A stretch of DNA of 64,000 bases from positions 1 to 64,000 of the forward strand of contig NZ_JAHBGE010000083.1 of NCBI RefSeq assembly GCF_018390635.1. Direction: 5' to 3'. Positions within the stretch are counted from its first letter, which is position 1; each line of letters opens with the position of its first letter. The DNA is from Ancylobacter lacus. GTDB lineage: Bacteria; Pseudomonadota; Alphaproteobacteria; Rhizobiales; Xanthobacteraceae. The notes below the pieces were generated by a model. The model had not been told where the DNA came from and ran no database searches. It saw nothing but the letters and a program-made list of their open reading frames with translations. The position numbers were made by a program, and so were the translations under genes. This document shows positions 8,492 to 17,074 of this stretch, in pieces.

Positions 8492-9496
8492 ATGTTGAAA
8501 GATCAGTCGTTTAGATTTTCCGTCGCACCCATGATGGACTGGACCGACCGGCATTGCCGGGCGTTCCACAGGGTCCTGACGCGCCGGGCTCGGCTGTACA
8601 CCGAGATGGTGACGGCGAACGCGATCCTCTTCGGTGACCGCGAGCGGCTGCTGGGGCACGACGCAGTGGAGCATCCCGTCGCGTTGCAGCTTGGCGGTTC
8701 CGATCCGGAGGCGCTCGCCCGGGCGGCGGCGGTTGCGGCAGCGTGGGGCTATGACGAGATCAACCTGAATGTCGGCTGTCCGTCCGATCGGGTGCAGGGC
8801 GGCAATTTTGGTGCCTGCCTGATGCGCAGCCCCGATCTGGTCGCGGCCTGCGTCGCCGCGCTCAAGGCCGAGCTGAACGTGCCGGTAACGGTGAAGTGTC
8901 GCATCGGCGTCGATGAACAGGACCCCGGTCCGGCGCTCGACGAACTCGCCGACCGGGTGCTGGCGGCCGGCTGCGACGGGCTCATCGTCCACGCACGCAA
9001 GGCCTGGCTTCAGGGCCTCTCGCCAAGGGAGAACCGCGACGTCCCGCCGCTGGATTACGACCGGGTCTATCGCCTGAAGCAGCGGCTGGGGGAGGGGGTT
9101 CCCATCTCGATCAATGGCGGCATCACCACGCTGGAGGCGGCGCGGGAGCATCTTAATCGGGTGGACGGGGTCATGCTCGGCCGCGCCGCCTACCAGCAGC
9201 CGGACCTGCTCGCGCGCGTCGATCCCCTGCTGTTCGGCGAGCCGGCACCGCAAGCCGACAGCTTCGCCGCGGTGGAGGCTTTCGAGCCTTATGTCGCCGC
9301 GCATCTGGAACATGGCGGGCGGCTGCACGACATCACCCGGCACATGCTCGGCCTGTTCGGCGGGCTGCCGGGTGCGCGGGCCTATCGCCGCCATCTCGCC
9401 GTGGAGGGGGTGAAGCCGGCTGCCGGGCTCGACGTGCTGCGCGCCGCGGTGGCCGAAGTGCGCCGCGCCCTGCAGCGCCGGGCCCTGGTCGCCTGA
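8492..9496 (+). CDS. dusA: tRNA-dihydrouridine(20/20a) synthase DusA
   Basis: FMN-dependent enzyme that reduces uridine 20/20a in the tRNA D-loop with NADPH. With ATG 8492 it has 334 residues, the usual DusA length. The FMN-binding start VAPMMDWTDRHCR is at residues 11-23, catalytic C96 is in NVGCPSDRVQ, HARKAWLQGLSP and the phosphate-binding NGGI follow, and the helical C-terminal tRNA-binding domain is complete. A GTG at 8435 would add 19 residues with no family similarity, so the ATG is preferred, although the ribosome binding site there is weak. The 5' end of dusA is a known integration site for mobile elements, which matters for the degenerate region just upstream. Confidence 0.9.
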   Translation: MLKDQSFRFSVAPMMDWTDRHCRAFHRVLTRRARLYTEMVTANAILFGDRERLLGHDAVEHPVALQLGGSDPEALARAAAVAAAWGYDEINLNVGCPSDRVQGGNFGACLMRSPDLVAACVAALKAELNVPVTVKCRIGVDEQDPGPALDELADRVLAAGCDGLIVHARKAWLQGLSPRENRDVPPLDYDRVYRLKQRLGEGVPISINGGITTLEAAREHLNRVDGVMLGRAAYQQPDLLARVDPLLFGEPAPQADSFAAVEAFEPYVAAHLEHGGRLHDITRHMLGLFGGLPGARAYRRHLAVEGVKPAAGLDVLRAAVAEVRRALQRRALVA

Positions 9497-9605
9497 GACA
9501 TGGCGCCGCGTGGCCGTCGACCGTCGGCGGCTCAGGGAACCGCGCTCCAGGCCGGTATCCCCGCCGGGCATAGGCAGGCCGGCGCGGCGGGCGCATAGAT
9601 AGGCC

Positions 9606-10439
9606 ATGGATGCGATGATTCCCCTGGCTCAGTTCCTCTGGCTCGCTGGCGCCCTGCTGGCGGCCGGGCTTGCGACCGGCATCCTTGCCGGTCTGTTCGG
9701 CATTGGCGGGGGCGCCATCATTGTTCCCGTGCTGTTCGAGGTGTTCGCCGCGGTCGGCGTGGCGCCGGAGCTTCGGATGCATCTGGCGGTGGGAACCTCG
9801 CTGGCCATCATCATCCCGACCGCACTGCGCTCCTACGCCGCCCACCGCGCCCGAAGCGCCGTGCGGGCGGATGCGTTGCGGCGCTGGGCGCTGCCGGTGG
9901 TGCTGGGCGTCGTTGCCGGCACCGCGCTCGCCTCGGTGTCGCCGGACCGGGTGCTGAAGTTCGCTTTCGTCGCCTTTGCCGCTCTGATGTCGGGTCGGTT
10001 GCTGTTTGGCCGCGACCACTGGACGTTGGGGGAGCAGCTGCCCGGCCGTGCGCTGATGAGCGCCTACGGCTTCGGCGTCGGTCTGTCCTCCCCGCTGATC
10101 GGCATCAGCGGGGGCGGCATCGCCAGCGTGATCATGACGCTCTACCGCGTGCCGATCCATCAGGCCATCGCCACCTCGGCCGGCCTCGGGGTACTGATCG
10201 CGATTCCCGGCGCGCTCGGCTATGTGCTGGGGGGCTGGCCGCATATGGCGGAGCTGCCGCCGCTCTCGCTGGGCTATGTCTCGGTGCCCGGCGCTGTGCT
10301 GGTCGGCAGCGTGGCGACCCTCGCGGCCCCGCTCGGGGCGCGGCTGGCCCACGCCTTCACCAAGCGCCAGCTCGAGGTGGCGTTCGGGCTCTACCTGCTG
10401 ATCGTGGGCGCGCGCTTCGCCTGGCAGCTGGTGGCCTGA
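9606..10439 (+). CDS. TSUP/TauE-SafE family membrane transporter
   Basis: 277-residue membrane protein with about eight hydrophobic segments in two repeated halves, as in the sulfite exporter TauE/SafE family. Each half carries its glycine-rich signature: GLFGIGGGAIIVPVL near residue 30 and GLSSPLIGISGGGIAS near residue 160. Members export organosulfonates or sulfite, or move other small anions; the substrate cannot be read from sequence. It ends 10 bp before the converging protease gene. Confidence 0.85.
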   Translation: MDAMIPLAQFLWLAGALLAAGLATGILAGLFGIGGGAIIVPVLFEVFAAVGVAPELRMHLAVGTSLAIIIPTALRSYAAHRARSAVRADALRRWALPVVLGVVAGTALASVSPDRVLKFAFVAFAALMSGRLLFGRDHWTLGEQLPGRALMSAYGFGVGLSSPLIGISGGGIASVIMTLYRVPIHQAIATSAGLGVLIAIPGALGYVLGGWPHMAELPPLSLGYVSVPGAVLVGSVATLAAPLGARLAHAFTKRQLEVAFGLYLLIVGARFAWQLVA

Positions 10440-10449
10440 GCGGACGCCC

Positions 10450-11181
10450 CTACTGGGTGTCCTCGGGCTTGGCCCGCATCACCAGCTTTTCGCCGCGAAT
10501 CTCGAAGCTGTCGAGCCGGGAAAGAAAGCTCATGCCCAGCAGGCTGTGCTTGAGCATGCCCTCGGCGGCGATCAGGGCGGGCACCCGCCGCTCGACGATG
10601 GAGCCGGCGATGGCGACCTTGTCCAGCACCACCGAAGCCGCCTTGCCGCGGCCATTGGCGGTGTCGATGGGGATGTCGTAGCGCAGGAACTCCATGGGCA
10701 GTCCCACGGCGCGGGCATCGTCCGGGGTCAGGACGACGCTGGAGGCGCCGGTGTCGATCAGCATCGGAATGCGGCTGTCGTTGATCTCGACGCGGATGTT
10801 GAAGTCGCCGTCCCGCGAGCGCGCCACCTCCACCGCCGGGCCGGCGTCATGGGCCAGCGGCACGGCATAGCCGGGCGCGATTTCGGCGAGCACGCGGTAG
10901 GCGGCGGCGTGCAGTTCGTAGCGATAGGTGTAGCCGATCGCCAGCCCGCCGCCGATGACCACCCAGAGGATCAGCGCGCGCAGCGCATCGGCCAGCCGGC
11001 CGGCGAAGGCCGCCGCCACGCCGGCGCCGATCACCAGCGCCAGCGCGCCATAGCCCACGAGATGGGCAAGATCGGCCGTCGCCAGCCCGGCGATTTCCCC
11101 GCGTTCGGCCGAGAACAGGATGAGGCCGATGCCGGACGCCAGCCCGAAGATGACAACCCACATGAAGCGGTCGCTGTTCAT
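10450..11181 (-). CDS. TIGR02281-type retropepsin-like aspartic protease, membrane-anchored
   Basis: 243 residues. Three N-terminal hydrophobic segments (residues 7-24, 38-62, 68-85) precede a single retropepsin domain with the active-site LIDTGASS (D143) and a C-terminal LLGMSFLSRL, the conserved second hallmark of clan AA. Like retroviral proteases it has one catalytic Asp and should act as a dimer, probably on the periplasmic face. ATG 11181 overlaps the stop of the DUF1289 gene (ATGA). This pair next to cobalamin genes is a familiar neighbourhood in Hyphomicrobiales. The substrate is unknown. Confidence 0.85.
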   Translation of the reverse strand: MNSDRFMWVVIFGLASGIGLILFSAERGEIAGLATADLAHLVGYGALALVIGAGVAAAFAGRLADALRALILWVVIGGGLAIGYTYRYELHAAAYRVLAEIAPGYAVPLAHDAGPAVEVARSRDGDFNIRVEINDSRIPMLIDTGASSVVLTPDDARAVGLPMEFLRYDIPIDTANGRGKAASVVLDKVAIAGSIVERRVPALIAAEGMLKHSLLGMSFLSRLDSFEIRGEKLVMRAKPEDTQ

Positions 11182-11384
11182 CGGGGCACGCTCGGCGGGC
11201 AGGCGGGCAGCCGCTTTGCCGGCGGAGCGAGACGCCCGGGCAGGCTTGCCATGATCGCGCGTCTCATCGGCTCGTCGTAGCCGGCCCATGCGCCGATTTC
11301 CTCAAGAGTGCGTCCGCAGCCGAGGCACATCGCGCCCGTGGCGTCGAGCGTGCAGATCCGGATGCAGGGGGTGGACACGGTCAT
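11178..11384 (-). CDS. DUF1289 small cysteine-motif protein
   Basis: 68-residue cytoplasmic protein with the DUF1289 pattern CIRICTLD, then CLGCGRTLEEIGAW. The four cysteines are spaced as in family members and probably bind a metal or Fe-S centre. The function of the family is not established. It overlaps the protease start by 4 bp and lies 33 bp after cobS, so it is probably part of the same minus-strand transcript. Confidence 0.85.
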   Translation of the reverse strand: MTVSTPCIRICTLDATGAMCLGCGRTLEEIGAWAGYDEPMRRAIMASLPGRLAPPAKRLPACPPSVPR

Positions 11385-11417
11385 GGTGCGAGGGATGTAG
11401 AACAGAATCGGAACGGG

Positions 11418-12257
11418 TCAGGCGTGCCGCGCGAAGATAAGCAGCGCCAGCAGGAAGGCAATCTCCGCGGCCTGCGTCGCCGCTCCGGCGACGTCGCCGG
11501 TCTGGCCGCCGAGCCGGGCGCGGGCGCTGCGTTCGACCAGGAGGGTGGCGAGGCCCCCGGCTGCGAGCGCCGCCAGCAGGGCGAGCAGGCCGAGGCCGGG
11601 TAGCACCAGAGCGGCGCACAGGATGAGCGCCACCGCACCCGCGCGCAGCATCGCCGCTCGTCCTACCGCTCCGGCGGTGCTCGCCATCCCGTCGGCCCGC
11701 GCCGGGGGCAGGGCGTGCAGCACATGGACCCCGGCGAGGCGCGCGGCCCCCGAGGCCGCGATCAGGCCAGCCGCCGCCAGCACGGGAGCGTCGGCGGCGA
11801 GGCCGTCCAACGCGGCGACCCGCAGCAGGATCGAGATCACCAGTGCCAGCACCCCGAAGCTGCCGACCCGGCTGTCCTTCATGATGGCGAGGCGGCGCTC
11901 GGCGGTCATCCCCCCCATGCCGTCGGCGAAGTCGGCGAGCCCGTCCTCGTGAAAGGCCCCGGTGGCGATAACGAGCGCGGCGACACCCATCGTCGCGGCG
12001 ACCAGGGGTGGCAGGCCGGCGAGCAGCGCTGCCACCAGCACCGCCGCCCCGAGCGCGCCGATCAGCGCGCCGGCGAGGGGAAGGGCGGGCGCCAGCCGGT
12101 CGAGATCGGGCGGGAGATGGATATCGAGCTTCGTCTCGAACGGCATCACCGGCACCGGCAGGCGCGAGAGGAAACGTAGCGCCGGCGGCAGCGCGCAGAG
12201 CAGCTCCCAGGGAAAGGAGGCGGCGCTCACGGGCGGCTCGTTGTCGTTCAGGGTCAT
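11418..12257 (-). CDS. cobS: adenosylcobinamide-GDP ribazoletransferase (cobalamin synthase)
   Basis: Integral membrane enzyme (CobS/CobV) that joins adenosylcobinamide-GDP with alpha-ribazole to give adenosylcobalamin, near the last step of B12 synthesis. It is 279 residues with several hydrophobic helices and the diagnostic acidic motif GAFHEDGLADFADGMGG near residue 100, then AERRLAIMKDSRVGSFG. It lies 20 bp after bluB on the same strand and opposite cobT, so three nucleotide-loop/lower-ligand genes are clustered. No cobalamin riboswitch was recognised upstream. Confidence 0.92.
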   Translation of the reverse strand: MTLNDNEPPVSAASFPWELLCALPPALRFLSRLPVPVMPFETKLDIHLPPDLDRLAPALPLAGALIGALGAAVLVAALLAGLPPLVAATMGVAALVIATGAFHEDGLADFADGMGGMTAERRLAIMKDSRVGSFGVLALVISILLRVAALDGLAADAPVLAAAGLIAASGAARLAGVHVLHALPPARADGMASTAGAVGRAAMLRAGAVALILCAALVLPGLGLLALLAALAAGGLATLLVERSARARLGGQTGDVAGAATQAAEIAFLLALLIFARHA

Positions 12258-12277
12258 CGCGGTTCAGCGTTGCCGGT

Positions 12278-12919
12278 TCAGCGTTGAAGCATCAGGTCGG
12301 AAGGCGCGATCCGGCTTTCCCAGCCGCAGCGCTCCAGCTCGGGCGTCTCCGCCGGTTCGACGGGATAGCCGAGGCAGAGATAGGCCACCAGACGCCAGCC
12401 GGCGGGCACCTCCAGCGCCTGCGCGACCGCGACGGGGTCGAGGATGGAGACCCAGCCGAGGCCGACGCCGCGCGCCGCGGCCGCCAGCCACAACGTGTGT
12501 ATGGCGAGCACGGCGGAGAAGGCCAGCGTCTCCGGCATGGTGGCGCGGCCGAGGCCCCCTCCGGTCGGCGCCTCGCCATCCACGAAGACCGCGAGATGTT
12601 CCGGCGCCTCGGCAAGTCCGCTCAGCTTGAGCCGGGCGTAGAGCGCGGCGCGTTCCGCCGGCTGGGCCGCCAGCGCCTCGGCGTTGCAGGCCGAGAAGAT
12701 GGCATGAATCCGGGCCCTCCGCGCAGCATCCGCCACCCGCACAAATCGCCAGGGCTGGCTGTAGCCGACGCTCGGCGCGCGGCTGGCGGTGGCGACCAGT
12801 TCGGCCACCATGTTCTCGGGCAGGGACGTAGCCTGGAAGTGCCGCACGTCGCGACGCCACCGGAACAGCCGGTCCAGCTCTGCGCCGAAGGCGTCGTCGA
12901 AGGGCCGGGGGCGGGGCAT
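12278..12919 (-). CDS. bluB: 5,6-dimethylbenzimidazole synthase BluB
   Basis: 213-residue flavin-destructase of the nitroreductase fold that turns FMNH2 and O2 into 5,6-dimethylbenzimidazole, the lower ligand of B12. It shows RWRRDVRHF (FMN phosphate contacts) at about residues 20-28, the BluB-type SVGYSQPWRFV at about 50-60 and GLGWVSILDP near residue 150. ATG 12919 gives the family length. It is divergent from cobT, which uses its product, and upstream of cobS on the same strand. It indicates aerobic, de novo synthesis of the benzimidazole ligand. Confidence 0.92.
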   Translation of the reverse strand: MPRPRPFDDAFGAELDRLFRWRRDVRHFQATSLPENMVAELVATASRAPSVGYSQPWRFVRVADAARRARIHAIFSACNAEALAAQPAERAALYARLKLSGLAEAPEHLAVFVDGEAPTGGGLGRATMPETLAFSAVLAIHTLWLAAAARGVGLGWVSILDPVAVAQALEVPAGWRLVAYLCLGYPVEPAETPELERCGWESRIAPSDLMLQR

Positions 12920-13138
12920 CGGCGTGGGGTTCCGGTCGGCGGGATCGGGAACGGCTGAGGCGTCAGGCGGCACGCTGCGCGGTCGGCTCCGCGTCGGCGG
13001 CAGGGCAGCACCGTCGCGGCGGTGCTTGCGCGCCACGTCGCGCAGGTCTACCCCCGGACGCCGCCGAAAGCGACAGCCGAGGTGGCCGGGGCGACCTATG
13101 CCCGGAGTTCTGCCGATCGACCTGCCGAGAGAGCTGCC

Positions 13139-14161
13139 ATGCCGCGCGCCATCACCGGGCTTCCCTTCGACGACATCCGCCATCTCATCGACACCATACC
13201 CGGGCCGGACATGGCGGCCCGCGCCGCGGCGCTGGCCCGGCAGGGCCAGCTCGTGAAGCCGCCCGGCTCGCTTGGCCGCCTCGAGGAGATCGCGGTGAAC
13301 ATCGCGGGCTGGCAAGGCCGCGCCATTCCCCGCGTCGACCGTCCGACCGTCGCGGTGTTCGCCGCGACCCACGGCGTCGCCCTGCGCGGTGTCTCGCCCT
13401 ATCCGTCGGCGGTGACCAAGCAGATGGTCGAGACTTTCTCCTCCGGCAAGGCCGCGGTGAACCAGATCTGCGGGGTGTATGGCGCGGGGCTCAGGGTGTT
13501 CGACCTCGCACTGGACCACCCCGGCCCGGACATCGTCGAGAAGGACGCGCTCGGCGAGGCGGAATGCGCGGCGACCATGGCCTTCGGCATGGAGGCACTG
13601 GCGGGTGAGCCGGACCTTCTCTGTCTCGGCGAGATGGGCATTGGCAACACCACGGTGGCGGCCGCGGTCTATCTCGGCCTCTATGGCGGATCGCCCGCGG
13701 ACTGGGTGGGCCCCGGCACTGGCGCGACCGGCGACGTGCTCGCGCGTAAGCTCGATGCTGTGGAGCGTGCAGCGGCGCGGGTCGGCGGGCCGCTGGGCGA
13801 TCCGCTGGAGGTGCTGCGCCGGCTCGGCGGACGCGAGATCGCGGCCATTGCCGGCGCCATACTGGCCGCGCGGATGCAACGCGTGCCGGTGGTGCTCGAC
13901 GGCTATGTCGTCTGCGCCGCGGCGGCCGTGCTGCACGCGCTCAACCCGGCGGCGCTGGACCACTGCTTCGCCGGTCACTGCTCGGCCGAGCCGGCACACC
14001 GCGCGGTGCTCGCACGGCTCGGGCTGCGGCCGCTGCTGGACCTCGACATGCGGCTCGGCGAAGGGTCGGGCGCGGCGCTGGCGGTCGGCATCGTCAAGGC
14101 GGCGCTGGCCTGCCATGCCGGCATGGCCACCTTCGCCGAGGCCGGGGTGGCGGACGGCTGA
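13139..14161 (+). CDS. cobT: nicotinate-nucleotide--dimethylbenzimidazole phosphoribosyltransferase CobT
   Basis: Makes alpha-ribazole phosphate from dimethylbenzimidazole and nicotinate mononucleotide. The 340 residues carry the substrate-binding KPPGSLGRLE near residue 40, GEMGIGNTT near residue 160 and the catalytic Glu (about residue 308) in RLGEGSGAAL. ATG 13139 is chosen because the family N-terminus (LPFDDIRHLI) follows at once; the open frame upstream has no similarity. It is divergent from bluB across 219 bp and ends 3 bp before the converging histidine kinase gene, so the two transcripts must overlap. Confidence 0.92.
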   Translation: MPRAITGLPFDDIRHLIDTIPGPDMAARAAALARQGQLVKPPGSLGRLEEIAVNIAGWQGRAIPRVDRPTVAVFAATHGVALRGVSPYPSAVTKQMVETFSSGKAAVNQICGVYGAGLRVFDLALDHPGPDIVEKDALGEAECAATMAFGMEALAGEPDLLCLGEMGIGNTTVAAAVYLGLYGGSPADWVGPGTGATGDVLARKLDAVERAAARVGGPLGDPLEVLRRLGGREIAAIAGAILAARMQRVPVVLDGYVVCAAAAVLHALNPAALDHCFAGHCSAEPAHRAVLARLGLRPLLDLDMRLGEGSGAALAVGIVKAALACHAGMATFAEAGVADG

Positions 14162-14164
14162 CAT

Positions 14165-15706
14165 TCAGCGGGCGGCAGCGCGGCCGGGGGCGGGCACGGC
14201 TTCATCCTCCGGCACCGCCGCGGCGGGAGCGGGCGCCTGGGCGGGACCGTGCGCCAGCAGCACCCGAGACGCCGGGAAGGTGACGATGAACTCGGTGCCG
14301 TGATCCGGCCGGTTCCGCAGATGCAGCGCACCCCCGTGCAGCTCGGCGAGACCTTTGACGATCGGCAGCCCAAGCCCGGCACCCTCCTCGGCATTGCGGA
14401 CGCCGGCATCGCCACGGCCGAAGGACGCCAGCACGAGGTCGCGCTGCTCCGAGGGAATGCCCGGCCCGCTGTCGCGCACCGAGAGATACTGCCCGCCCGA
14501 GGCGGTCCAGCCCACTTTCACCCACACCTCGCCGCGCAGCGGCGCGAACTTCACGGCGTTGGACAGCAGGTTGAGGCAGATGCGGCGCAGCGCCCGCTCG
14601 TCTGCCCGCAACGCCGGCAGCCCCGGCTCGTAGAGTTCATGAATGCGGATGCCGCGGGTGCGGGCGCGGATCTTCAGCAGTTGCCGGCAGTCCTCGACCA
14701 TATCGGCCAGTGCGACCGGCTCCTCGTTCAGCTCGTAACGGCCCGATTCGATGCGGGAGATGTCCAGGATTTCGTCGATCAGGTTCAGCAGGTGCTTGCC
14801 CGAGGCGTGGATGTCGCCGGCATATTCGCGGTAGGTGGGGTTGGAATGACGGCCGAGCAGCTCGCTCTTCATCACCTCGGAAAAGCCGAGGATGGCGTTG
14901 AGCGGTGTGCGCAGCTCGTGGCTCATCTGGGCAAGGAAGCGTGATTTGGCGACGCTGGCGGCCTCGGCACGGCTCGCTGCCTCGTCGGAGCGGGCTTTCG
15001 CCTGTTCCAGCGCCTCGATCAGCCCAGCGGTCTCGCCGCGTGCCGTGAGCGCGCCCAGCATGAATCCGCCGGCGTGGCGGGCGAGGGTGGTGAGCGCCAG
15101 TGCCGCCAGCACAAGCAGGGCGGGAAGCGCGAAGCCGGCCGGTCCGCGCGCCGGGTCCGCGACCAGCGCCGCGGACACCAGCGCCGGCAGCGTGGCGGCG
15201 AGCCGCGCGGGCGGGAGCGGCGCGGACAGCACCGACATGCCGGCGAGATAGACCAAGGCCAGCGTCAGCGCGAGCGGCGTCGAGCCGGCCGCGCCACTCC
15301 ACAGCAGTGCCGCCACCAGGCCGGACCATGCCAGCGCCGCAACGAGGTCGAGCAGCGCGAAGGCGACCTCCCGGCGCGGCCGCAAGGCCGGGGCCGGGGT
15401 GCCGCTGACATGGCGCGCCAGAGCGGCGGAGAGGCTGTGCGCGGCCAGAGCGCACGCCGTGAAAGCGAGGGGAGCGAACGGAGGAAGTGCCAGCAGGCCG
15501 GCGGCGCCACCCGTCACCAGCAGGGCGCCCACGCCCGGCGCGGCGGCGGCGCGCGCCCCGGCGAACAGCGTCAGCAGGGCGTCGCGCTCGCTCGCGCTGC
15601 CAGCCGCCGTGGCCGCGATTTGCGTCGCGCCTCCGGCGGGGTATCCCTGCGTCGGGCCGGGGTCCCGCTGCTTCAGCTCGCGATCGGCTCCGGCCGTCGT
15701 GCCCAT
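14165..15706 (-). CDS. membrane sensor histidine kinase (PdhS/DivJ-like architecture)
   Basis: 513 residues. About six N-terminal hydrophobic helices (residues 55-210) have no obvious sensor domain and are followed by a coiled-coil stretch (226-255). The HisKA domain has phospho-acceptor H263 in SHELRTPLN. The HATPase domain shows the N-box NLLSNAVKF, G1 DSGPGIP and G2 GAGLGLPIVKGL, so the kinase is complete. No response regulator is adjacent. The kinase core resembles those of alphaproteobacterial cell-cycle kinases, and a TTAACCAT-type CtrA box lies upstream. The role is inferred, not shown. The C-terminal tail is Ala/Pro-rich. Confidence 0.85.
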   Translation of the reverse strand: MGTTAGADRELKQRDPGPTQGYPAGGATQIAATAAGSASERDALLTLFAGARAAAAPGVGALLVTGGAAGLLALPPFAPLAFTACALAAHSLSAALARHVSGTPAPALRPRREVAFALLDLVAALAWSGLVAALLWSGAAGSTPLALTLALVYLAGMSVLSAPLPPARLAATLPALVSAALVADPARGPAGFALPALLVLAALALTTLARHAGGFMLGALTARGETAGLIEALEQAKARSDEAASRAEAASVAKSRFLAQMSHELRTPLNAILGFSEVMKSELLGRHSNPTYREYAGDIHASGKHLLNLIDEILDISRIESGRYELNEEPVALADMVEDCRQLLKIRARTRGIRIHELYEPGLPALRADERALRRICLNLLSNAVKFAPLRGEVWVKVGWTASGGQYLSVRDSGPGIPSEQRDLVLASFGRGDAGVRNAEEGAGLGLPIVKGLAELHGGALHLRNRPDHGTEFIVTFPASRVLLAHGPAQAPAPAAAVPEDEAVPAPGRAAAR

Positions 15707-15771
15707 GTAACTGACGGTTCCCGCGTGAGAATTGGTGATGGAAGGTCGCGTTCACCATCCCGTCGCGAGGC

Positions 15772-15799
15772 TTAACGGAGTGCCTAGAAGCATGGTTAA
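15772..15799. promoter_or_regulatory. candidate CtrA-binding site
   Basis: In the 105-bp gap between the histidine kinase (start 15706, minus) and the nuclease (start 15812, plus), the sequence ATGGTTAA (15792-15799) is the reverse complement of TTAACCAT, a consensus CtrA box. A second TTAA lies at 15772-15775. In Hyphomicrobiales such boxes mark cell-cycle genes. The 8-bp match in a GC-rich region is suggestive but not proof. Confidence 0.4.
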
Positions 15800-15811
15800 C
15801 GCAGGGTGGCG

Positions 15812-16324
15812 ATGAGAGCGCGGCGAGGGGTGTGGCGCGGAAGCACCATGGGCGCTCTGCTGATCGCCGCCGGTCTGGTGGCGGTGGCACTGGTGGTGGA
15901 GCGGATGGTGCCGCCGCTGAACGGTGCGGTGCGGGTGGTGGATGGCGACAGCCTGGAGCTCGACGGCGAGCGCATCCGGCTGGACGGGATTGACGCGCCC
16001 GAGCTGCACCAGACCTGCGGTCCACCGCAGGCCATGTGGGAGTGCGGCCGGCAGGCGCGCGAGGCGCTTCGGCGGGCGACGCAGGCCGGCGTGGTGAGCT
16101 GCCGCCCGCTCGATCGTGACCGCTATGGCCGGACGGTCGCGGTGTGCCGGGCGGGGGAGGCCGACCTCGGCGGCGCGGTCGTTCGGGCCGGTCTCGCCCT
16201 CGCTACCAGCCTCGCTTACACGGCGGAGGAGGCCGCCGCGCGGGCCGCCCACCGCGGCCTGTGGTCCGGCCCGTTCGAGTCCCCGGTGGAATGGCGCAGG
16301 CAGCACCGCCGCGAGGAGGGGTGA
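15812..16324 (+). CDS. thermonuclease (SNase-like) family protein
   Basis: 170-residue protein with an N-terminal membrane or signal segment (about residues 13-30, MGALLIAAGLVAVALVV) and an SNase/OB-fold domain. It has VVDGDSLELDG, IRLDGIDAPE with catalytic Arg and Asp, CGRQAREAL, and DRYGRTVAVC, which carries the second catalytic Arg. It is probably a secreted or membrane-tethered nuclease. GTG 15806, ATG 15812 and ATG 15848 are all possible starts; 15812 follows an AGGG. It is divergent from the histidine kinase. Confidence 0.82.
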   Translation: MRARRGVWRGSTMGALLIAAGLVAVALVVERMVPPLNGAVRVVDGDSLELDGERIRLDGIDAPELHQTCGPPQAMWECGRQAREALRRATQAGVVSCRPLDRDRYGRTVAVCRAGEADLGGAVVRAGLALATSLAYTAEEAAARAAHRGLWSGPFESPVEWRRQHRREEG

Positions 16325-16373
16325 GAGGGTGGGGAAGGGTGACAAGCGGCCCGGCGTGCCCCATCTGGACGAC

Positions 16374-17054
16374 ATGACGTCCGCTGCCTCACCCTTCACC
16401 CCGGCCCCGACCGACCCCGGCGAGGCCCCCGAGCCGCTCGATGAGCTGCTGGCCCGCATCCGGGCCTGTCGCGTCTGCGTTGATTCCCCCCGCCGCCTGC
16501 CGCTGCCGCACGCGCCGCGCCCGGTGCTGAGGGTGGGGAGGGGCGCGCGCATCCTGCTGGCCAGCCAGGCGCCGGGCACGCGGGTGCACCTTTCCGGCCT
16601 GCCCTTCACCGATGCCTCGGGCGACCGGTTGCGGGACTGGCTCGGGGTCGACAAGGAGACCTTCTACGATGTCGGCCGCATCGCCATCGCGCCGATGGGG
16701 TTCTGCTTTCCCGGGCAGGATGGCAAGGGCGGCGACCTGCCGCCGCGACCGGAGTGCGCCGCCACGTGGCATGACCGGCTGTTTGCGGCGCTTCCGGAAT
16801 TCGAACTGGTGCTGGTGATCGGCGCGCCGGCGCAGAACTATCACCTGCGCCGGCTGGGGCTGGAGCGCTTTCTGCGGCTCAGCCTCACCGGCAGGGTGGA
16901 GAGCTGGCGGGAGATCTGGGAGGCGCGCACGGCGCCCCGGCTGCTGCCGCTGCCGCACCCGTCCTGGCGCAACAGCGGGTGGCTGAAGCGTCACCCCTGG
17001 TTCGCAACCGAGCTGCTCCCGGTGCTGCGGCACGAGGTGGCGCGGCTGGTATGA
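16374..17054 (+). CDS. uracil-DNA glycosylase superfamily protein
   Basis: 226 residues. Family hallmarks are GLPFTDASGDRLRDWLG (equivalent of the GxPFxGxAG water-activating motif), then IAPMGFCFPG and the C-terminal PHPSWRN, which matches the HPS loop. An N-terminal CRVC may be part of a metal site, but the full four-cysteine Fe-S pattern of family 4 is not evident. It is probably a base-excision DNA repair enzyme or a relative with changed specificity. An alternative GTG start at 16329 would add 15 residues. Confidence 0.78.
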   Translation: MTSAASPFTPAPTDPGEAPEPLDELLARIRACRVCVDSPRRLPLPHAPRPVLRVGRGARILLASQAPGTRVHLSGLPFTDASGDRLRDWLGVDKETFYDVGRIAIAPMGFCFPGQDGKGGDLPPRPECAATWHDRLFAALPEFELVLVIGAPAQNYHLRRLGLERFLRLSLTGRVESWREIWEARTAPRLLPLPHPSWRNSGWLKRHPWFATELLPVLRHEVARLV

Positions 17055-17074
17055 CCGCGCCCTCCCGGAGCCGG

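Noticed and set aside
12920-13138. Possible cobalamin riboswitch between bluB and cobT.
   Set aside because: I looked for the B12-box pattern and the expected stems on both strands and did not find them.
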